Source: Prevotella sp. CAG:1058 | Lineage (GTDB): Bacteria > Bacteroidota > Bacteroidia > Bacteroidales > Bacteroidaceae | Assembly (NCBI GenBank): GCA_000433175.1 | Contig: HF986678.1 | Location: forward strand, 1 to 10,342 | Direction: 5' to 3' | DNA: 10,342 bases | Shown here: in pieces, positions 6,987 to 10,342 of the stretch | Position numbering within the stretch: the first letter of the stretch is position 1 | Layout of the letters: each line of letters begins with the position of its first letter | Position numbers and translations under genes: made by a program | The notes under the pieces: generated by a model | Databases searched by the model: none | Told to the model about the DNA's origin: nothing | Seen by the model: the letters and a program-made list of their open reading frames with translations, nothing else

Positions 6987-7145
6987 ATAAGGCAGGTCTT
7001 CTGACTTCGTTCCACTCCCAAGTACCTTCCCACCGTTTACCGGCAGTGGCCGTATTGCTTGAGAGGCATAAAGGAACTTACAGCTGCGAGACAGTCGGGG
7101 ATTCACACCCCGTTCCCTTTTTAATCGCGTTTATTCGAACCTTAT
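6987..7145 (-). ncRNA. Cobalamin (B12) riboswitch, no visible target gene
   Basis: On the minus strand the conserved core runs in order. Closing helix ATAAGG (7145-7140) pairs with CCTTAT (6992-6987). Next come GGGAACGGGG, GTGTGAATCCCCGACTG, then CGCAGCTGTAAG, and GGCCACTG (7051-7044) with the L5 hairpin and GGTGGGAAGG. The B12 box AAGTCAGAAGACCTGCC lies at 7007-6991. GTTCC/GGAAC and CTCTCAAG/CTTGGGAG close the four-way junction arm. This matches the family that binds adenosyl- or hydroxo-cobalamin and usually shuts off B12 uptake or synthesis genes. All key blocks are present, so it is not visibly decayed. The gene that should follow at lower coordinates is absent. Confidence 0.93.
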
Positions 7146-7186
7146 TCCATCAAATTATGACAATGCAAACCGTATCATCTGCACCA

Positions 7187-7203
7187 GCCAAGTACTACTT
7201 GGC
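7187..7203. repeat. 17-bp palindrome in the riboswitch leader
   Basis: GCCAAGTA-C-TACTTGGC is a perfect 8+1+8 inverted repeat lying in the leader between the minus-strand promoter and the aptamer. As RNA it would form a 6-bp stem with a 5-base loop, without a T-run. As DNA it looks like an operator for a dimeric regulator. The function is undecided. Confidence 0.5.
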
Positions 7204-7313
7204 AGCATTGAAAGGCCGGCTTGCCTGACATCTTGCAAAGTGTGTCGGCACCTGTAACAATATACGGCAACTACATTTCGCCAATACCGCCGATGCACGA
7301 CTTTTTCATGCGA

Positions 7314-7344
7314 CAAAGATAGGCATTATTTGTTAAAGTGCAAA
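7314..7344 (-). promoter_or_regulatory. Promoter of the riboswitch RNA
   Basis: On the minus strand TTTG (7344-7341), 19 bases, then TATCTTTG (7321-7314) match the Bacteroidetes promoter exactly. The start would be near 7307, about 160 nt before the aptamer. An ATG at 7309 begins a 12-codon frame (MKKSCIGGIGEM), but it lies at or before the start site and is probably not translated. Confidence 0.7.
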
Positions 7345-7372
7345 AGAACGACAAATGTTTTTACATAATAAT

Positions 7373-7404
7373 TTTGCACAAGTGAACAATTCTTTTTATT
7401 TTTG
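7373..7404 (+). promoter_or_regulatory. Promoter of the sigma-factor gene
   Basis: TTTG (7373-7376), 20 bases, then TATTTTTG (7397-7404) match the Bacteroidetes promoter. The start near 7411 gives a leader of about 80 nt. A second -7-like TAATTTTG (7369-7376) overlaps the -33 box but has no partner. The two divergent promoters here have -33 boxes about 30 bp apart. Confidence 0.7.
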
Positions 7405-7491
7405 CAAACATAAAGATTAAAAATCAAGTATTAACAACACCTACCTGCCTATCGGAACATCATTACTTTATAAACAACAGAAGAAGTAATA

Positions 7492-8088
7492 ATGGAAAAT
7501 ATCAACACGTTTACTGACGAGGAATTGGCCTTGTCATACATAAACGGGAACAACAAAGCTTTCGACGAGCTGTTGGCTCGTACACAAGACAAGTTGTTTT
7601 CGTATATATATTTTGTCGTCAGGGATGAAGACAAAGCCAACGACCTGTTTCAGGAAACTTTCGTAAAGGTTATCACAAAGCTCCACCAGGGCCGCTACGT
7701 TGACAGCGGCAAGTTCAGCGCATGGATCATACGCATAGCCCACAACGTGATTATGGACTGGTACAGGGACCTGCGCGCACGCAACCTGATTGAGCCTACC
7801 GAAGAAAACGACCTTTCAAAACTCAGCACAAACAACGTGCTCGACTCCAATGTGGAAAATCGTTTCGTCAACGAGCAGATAATGACTGACGTAAAGAAGA
7901 TGATGAACCTCCTGCCGCCCACGCAGCGCGAAGTAGTGTTCATGCGCTTCTACCAAAATCTGTCGTTCAAGGAAATAGCAGAACTTACCGGCGTCAGCAT
8001 CAACACGTCACTTGGCAGGATGAGGTACGCCATCATCAACCTGCGGCGTATGTCCAAGAAGCACAACATAGTATTGCAGCTCGACTGA
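7492..8088 (+). CDS. RNA polymerase sigma factor, sigma-70 family (ECF-like)
   Basis: A 198-residue sigma factor with only regions 2 and 4, the ECF layout. Region 2 covers about 20-95: FDELLARTQDKLFSYIYFVV, then DEDKANDLFQETFVKV (46-60) and the -10-recognition helix segment FSAWIIRIAHNVIMDWYRDLR. Region 4 covers about 135-185: LPPTQREVVFMRFYQNLSFKEIAEL, then TGVSINTSLGRMRYAI as the helix-turn-helix for the -35 element. There is no region 1.1 and no C-terminal extension. It would direct core RNA polymerase to a particular promoter set. No anti-sigma (FecR-like or zinc-binding) gene or SusC/SusD pair is adjacent, so it is a solitary sigma factor whose signal cannot be inferred from context. It is divergent from the B12 riboswitch RNA and convergent with rpe. 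Confidence 0.93.
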   Translation: MENINTFTDEELALSYINGNNKAFDELLARTQDKLFSYIYFVVRDEDKANDLFQETFVKVITKLHQGRYVDSGKFSAWIIRIAHNVIMDWYRDLRARNLIEPTEENDLSKLSTNNVLDSNVENRFVNEQIMTDVKKMMNLLPPTQREVVFMRFYQNLSFKEIAELTGVSINTSLGRMRYAIINLRRMSKKHNIVLQLD

Positions 8089-8101
8089 CAACTGCCGGCA
8101 T

Positions 8102-8165
8102 AACAAGAAACGGGACATGCCCGGAAGTCGTGTACGATTTTATGTTGCATGTCCCGTTTCTTGTT
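8102..8165. terminator. Two-way terminator, 19-bp perfect inverted repeat
   Basis: AACAAGAAACGGGACATGC (8102-8120) and its exact inverse complement at 8147-8165 flank a 26-base loop. The A-rich 5' arm and T-rich 3' arm give a usable termination tail on both strands. It separates the sigma gene (stop 8088) from rpe (stop 8171), which point at each other, so a shared bidirectional terminator is the natural reading. Confidence 0.85.
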
Positions 8166-8170
8166 TATGC

Positions 8171-8821
8171 TTACAGGCTTTTCAGCTCGTGTATCACTTG
8201 CTCAGGCGTAGCCGACTTGAATATGTAGCTGCCACTCACAAGCACATCGACACCGGCGTCTACAAGTCTCGGTGCTGTTTCTGCCTGCACACCACCGTCA
8301 ACTTCTATCAATGCGTGCGAGGCGGCATCGCTTATCATCCTGCGCAGGCGTTTCACCTTATTTATAGTATTCTCGATGAAGGGCTGTCCGCCGAAGCCTG
8401 GGTTTACGCTCATCAGCAATACCATGTCCACGTCAGCTATCACGTCTTCAAGCATGCAGACCGGTGTAGCGGGATTAAGTGTCACGCCAGCTTTCATCCC
8501 TGCCGCATGAATCTCATGAATAGTGCGGTTAAGATGCAGACAGGCTTCATAATGCACGTTCATCATCATAGCCCCTACTTTTGCCGTCTGCTCAATGTAG
8601 CGTTCGGGACTTTTTATCATGAAATGCACGTCCAACGGTTTTATGCACTTTTTAGCCACAGCCTCGATTACCGGAAATCCGAACGATATGTTAGGTACGA
8701 AGCTTCCGTCCATTACATCCATGTGAAGCCAGTCGGCCTCACTGCGGTTTATCATCTCTATGTCCTTATGCAGATTCAAGAAATCCGCCGCCAACAATGA
8801 AGGCGATACCAATGTTGCCAT
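8171..8821 (-). CDS. rpe: Ribulose-phosphate 3-epimerase
   Basis: A 216-residue TIM-barrel enzyme interconverting ribulose-5-phosphate and xylulose-5-phosphate in the pentose phosphate pathway. Family blocks are complete: SPSLLAADF (6-14), the metal and catalytic residues in HMDVMDGSFVPN (H33, D35), DVHFMI (H66), SVNPGFGGQ (138-146) for the mobile phosphate-binding loop, and EVDGG (D175) as the second catalytic acid. The phosphate-site GSYIF follows near 197-201. The length is normal. The ATG at 8821 is 17 bp after the stop of a small gene on the same strand, with which it is probably co-transcribed. Confidence 0.96.
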   Translation of the reverse strand: MATLVSPSLLAADFLNLHKDIEMINRSEADWLHMDVMDGSFVPNISFGFPVIEAVAKKCIKPLDVHFMIKSPERYIEQTAKVGAMMMNVHYEACLHLNRTIHEIHAAGMKAGVTLNPATPVCMLEDVIADVDMVLLMSVNPGFGGQPFIENTINKVKRLRRMISDAASHALIEVDGGVQAETAPRLVDAGVDVLVSGSYIFKSATPEQVIHELKSL

Positions 8822-8838
8822 AATTATTTCACATGAAT

Positions 8839-8970
8839 TTAGTTAAGACAATAAGCCTCGTTCTGCCCGTTCATCTTTACAACCCTGTACGTATATGCTA
8901 TCTGCCTTATCAGGTTCAGTGTCTTGCATGACGGTTTTTTCTCGTCTTGTGTAAAATACTTCATAGGCAT
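8839..8970 (-). CDS. 43-residue small basic protein upstream of rpe
   Basis: A short frame on the rpe strand starts ATG-CCT-ATG at 8970 (alternative Met at 8964) and ends TAA at 8839. Its product begins MPMKYFTQDEKKPSCK, continues TLNLIRQIAYTYRVVKMNG and ends QNEAYCLN. The middle could form an amphipathic helix followed by a strand, and the protein is Lys/Arg-rich with two cysteines. It has no signal peptide or membrane segment. I believe similar very short proteins occur in other Bacteroidales, but I recall no function. The 17-bp gap to rpe suggests co-transcription. The balanced, protein-like composition argues for a true gene. Confidence 0.65.
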   Translation of the reverse strand: MPMKYFTQDEKKPSCKTLNLIRQIAYTYRVVKMNGQNEAYCLN

Positions 8971-9281
8971 ATTATGTTTTGGTTAATTCTTTATCTATGT
9001 AACGTTGCTGATAGCGCATTTATTACAAATGCCCGGAGATATTTTTTCATTTTACCGACATTTAACCAGTCTGCCGGCATGCCGGCCGCAAAAGCGGCGC
9101 AACCGGAGGCTTTCCAATATACGGCATCACACTGGAGTACCGCATTATTGGTAGGCCGTGACGGCCGTGCTAACCAAAAATACCTATTTTTTATGATTGC
9201 AGGTTACGCGGATTTTTTGTTACTTTGCAATCGGGAAAAAGAAACAGTTAACTTTCTTACAACATAACGCTGGCTGACACA
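8971..9281. other. Divergent regulatory gap with GC-rich palindromes
   Basis: About 311 bp between the small gene (minus) and the hemerythrin-LuxR gene (plus). GCCGGCATGCCGGC (9073-9086) is a perfect 14-bp palindrome. GCCGC-AAAA-GCGGC (9085-9098) is a tight hairpin overlapping it. GGCCGT-G-ACGGCC (9154-9166) is a perfect palindrome inside TTGGT/ACCAA arms. A minus-strand -7-like TATTTTTG lies at 9182-9175 without a clear -33 box. A plus-strand frame through this gap has a protein composition unlike its neighbours and is not called. Confidence 0.5.
9196..9227 (+). promoter_or_regulatory. Candidate promoter of the hemerythrin-LuxR gene
   Basis: ATTG (9196-9199), 20 bases, then TTACTTTG (9220-9227) is a one-mismatch-per-box version of the Bacteroidetes pattern. 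The start would be near 9234, with a leader of about 48 nt. The palindrome at 9154-9166 sits about 30 bp upstream, where an activator or autoregulator could bind. Confidence 0.5.
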
Positions 9282-10238
9282 ATGAAGAACAATAAAATGT
9301 ACGAGGCCGACGACAAGATGATATCGCTTATCGCCGACAATTACAACATACTGCAAAGCCTTGGCCGTTTCGGCATCAACCTTGGCTTCGGCGACAAGAC
9401 AGTGCGCGAAGTGTGCGAAGACCAGGGAGTCGACACGTACACATTCCTCGCCGTGGTAAACTTCTCCATCAACGGCTACCGCGACATTGACGACGGCGGA
9501 CGGTTCTCTATCCCGACACTCCTGCATTACCTGAAAGCATCGCACGAGTATTACCTCAACTTCCAACTGCCCACAATACGCAAGGAACTTGAAGCCGCAC
9601 TCGACGAACAGGACAACCTGGCGCGGCTCATAATGAAATTGTACGACGAATACGCCCACGAGATTAAGAAGCACATGCTGTATGAGGAGAAGACCGTATT
9701 CCCATACGTAGACAACCTGCTTGCAGGAAAGGCGAGCGACGACTATGACATGGAGACCTTCTCCAAGCGGCACGGACAGACAGACCTGAAACTGAAGGAA
9801 CTTAAAAACATCATCATAAAATACCTGCCAAGCGATATCAGGCGCAACAACCAGCTTACGTCGACGCTCTATAAACTTTACAACAACGAGGAATGGCTCG
9901 AAAACCACTCGCTCGTAGAAGAAAGCATATTCATTCCGGCCATAAGAAAGCTCGAGAAGAAGTACAAACAGAACGACGTGAGCGCGAAAATATCTAAGAT
10001 GATAAGCCGCAACCACGACAATAGCGAATCCTTGAGCGACAGGGAGAAGGACGTCATAATAAGCCTTGTACAGGGAATGACCAACAAGGAAATAGCCGAC
10101 CACCTCTGCATTTCCACAAACACCGTGATAACACACCGGCGCAACATTGCGCGCAAACTTCAGATACACAGTCCGGCAGGACTCACCATATACGCCATTG
10201 TAAACAATCTCGTCGACATTTCATCCGTAAAACTTTAA
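9282..10238 (+). CDS. Hemerythrin (YtfE/ScdA-like) domain fused to LuxR-type HTH regulator
   Basis: A 318-residue cytoplasmic one-component regulator. Residues 14-62 resemble the N-terminal ScdA/YtfE (DUF542) domain, with FGINLGFGDKTVREVCEDQGV at 30-50, but the usual paired cysteines are replaced by Leu-Gly. Residues 78-228 form a helical hemerythrin-like bundle. Its ligand set H88, H131, E135, H164, H209 and E213 reproduces the spacing of the YtfE di-iron site (HxxxE twice, about 44 residues between ligand helices). Residues 249-315 are a LuxR/NarL-type helix-turn-helix: LSDREKDVIISLVQGMTNKE, then IADHLCISTNTVITHRRNI. The likely role is to sense oxygen, nitric oxide or redox state through the di-iron centre and switch transcription; the ligand is inferred from the family. 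Targets are unknown, with rpe's divergent unit and itself as candidates. It is followed by a terminator. Confidence 0.88.
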   Translation: MKNNKMYEADDKMISLIADNYNILQSLGRFGINLGFGDKTVREVCEDQGVDTYTFLAVVNFSINGYRDIDDGGRFSIPTLLHYLKASHEYYLNFQLPTIRKELEAALDEQDNLARLIMKLYDEYAHEIKKHMLYEEKTVFPYVDNLLAGKASDDYDMETFSKRHGQTDLKLKELKNIIIKYLPSDIRRNNQLTSTLYKLYNNEEWLENHSLVEESIFIPAIRKLEKKYKQNDVSAKISKMISRNHDNSESLSDREKDVIISLVQGMTNKEIADHLCISTNTVITHRRNIARKLQIHSPAGLTIYAIVNNLVDISSVKL

Positions 10239-10244
10239 GACTTG

Positions 10245-10274
10245 CCGACAAGCAGGAATGTCGGAGTTTGTTTC
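10245..10274 (+). terminator. Terminator after the hemerythrin-LuxR gene
   Basis: CCGACA (10245-10250) pairs with TGTCGG (10259-10264) around an 8-base loop, followed by AGTTTGTTTCTT. The stem is short but well placed, 7 bp after the stop codon. Confidence 0.6.
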
Positions 10275-10298
10275 TTCTCTCGCCTTTCACTACCTTTG
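10267..10298 (+). promoter_or_regulatory. Outward promoter at right edge
   Basis: TTTG (10267-10270), 20 bases, then TACCTTTG (10291-10298) fully match the Bacteroidetes promoter. Transcription would start near 10305 and leave the window to the right. The -33 box overlaps the tail of the preceding terminator. The start region contains AGGATGCGGCT (10307-10317), as at the left edge. A 7-codon frame (MRLGITN) begins at the ATG inside it. Confidence 0.7.
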
Positions 10299-10342
10299 AA
10301 TAATGTAGGATGCGGCTCGGAATAACCAACTGAAAAACTTCG

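Noticed and set aside
6912..7106. Minus-strand 64-codon frame through the riboswitch
   Set aside because: It coincides with the conserved aptamer core, whose sequence is explained by RNA structure.
8117..8800. Plus-strand 227-codon frame across rpe
   Set aside because: Lies opposite a complete rpe with all catalytic motifs and starts inside the terminator hairpin; composition is His/Tyr/Cys-rich and not protein-like.
8947..9267. Plus-strand 106-codon frame upstream of the hemerythrin-LuxR gene
   Set aside because: It overlaps the opposite-strand small gene, several palindromes and the downstream promoter, and its composition is not protein-like.
9204..10169. Long minus-strand open frame opposite the hemerythrin-LuxR gene
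   Set aside because: It is the antisense shadow of a well-supported gene, with Val- and Tyr-rich composition, no recognisable domain and no promoter.

Overview
The window looks like chromosomal DNA from a Bacteroidales bacterium, most likely Prevotellaceae. Three things suggest this: repeated Bacteroidetes-type promoters (TTTG, 19-20 bases, TAnnTTTG), starts without clear Shine-Dalgarno sequences, and Bacteroidetes-typical genes (a DUF6359 lipoprotein and a 577-residue lysyl-tRNA synthetase with a C-terminal extension). The genus is inference. No rRNA, tRNA, CRISPR or insertion sequence was seen.

Left half, minus strand: lysS, gpsA, pgi and a HAD-family phosphatase/phosphomutase run right to left from about 5.7 kb to 0.3 kb as a probable housekeeping transcription unit for translation, phospholipid precursor supply and hexose-phosphate metabolism. 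It ends at a hairpin near 188-233, followed by purine-rich tandem repeats. A good promoter at the left edge fires leftward out of the window.

Centre (5.5-7.5 kb): a regulatory, gene-poor stretch. The gap between lysS and the DUF6359 lipoprotein holds two unexplained hairpins and a compact transcription unit: a near-ideal promoter followed about 70 nt later by a strong intrinsic terminator, with no gene between. This is a candidate small RNA. To the right of the lipoprotein, on the minus strand, is a structurally intact cobalamin riboswitch with its own ideal promoter and a downstream terminator-like hairpin, but with no recognisable gene to control. It is divergent from a solitary sigma-70-family sigma factor that also has a clear promoter.

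Right half: the sigma factor converges on rpe at a perfect 19-bp inverted repeat that serves as a two-way terminator. Just upstream of rpe, probably co-transcribed, is a 43-residue basic protein. Divergent from it is a one-component regulator joining a YtfE/ScdA-like hemerythrin di-iron domain to a LuxR-type DNA-binding domain. The right edge carries another outward-facing promoter, whose start region is nearly identical (21 of 23 bases) to that of the left-edge promoter.

The main points worth following are the orphan B12 riboswitch RNA, the candidate small RNA, the repeated promoter/leader element at both edges, and the hemerythrin-LuxR regulator.
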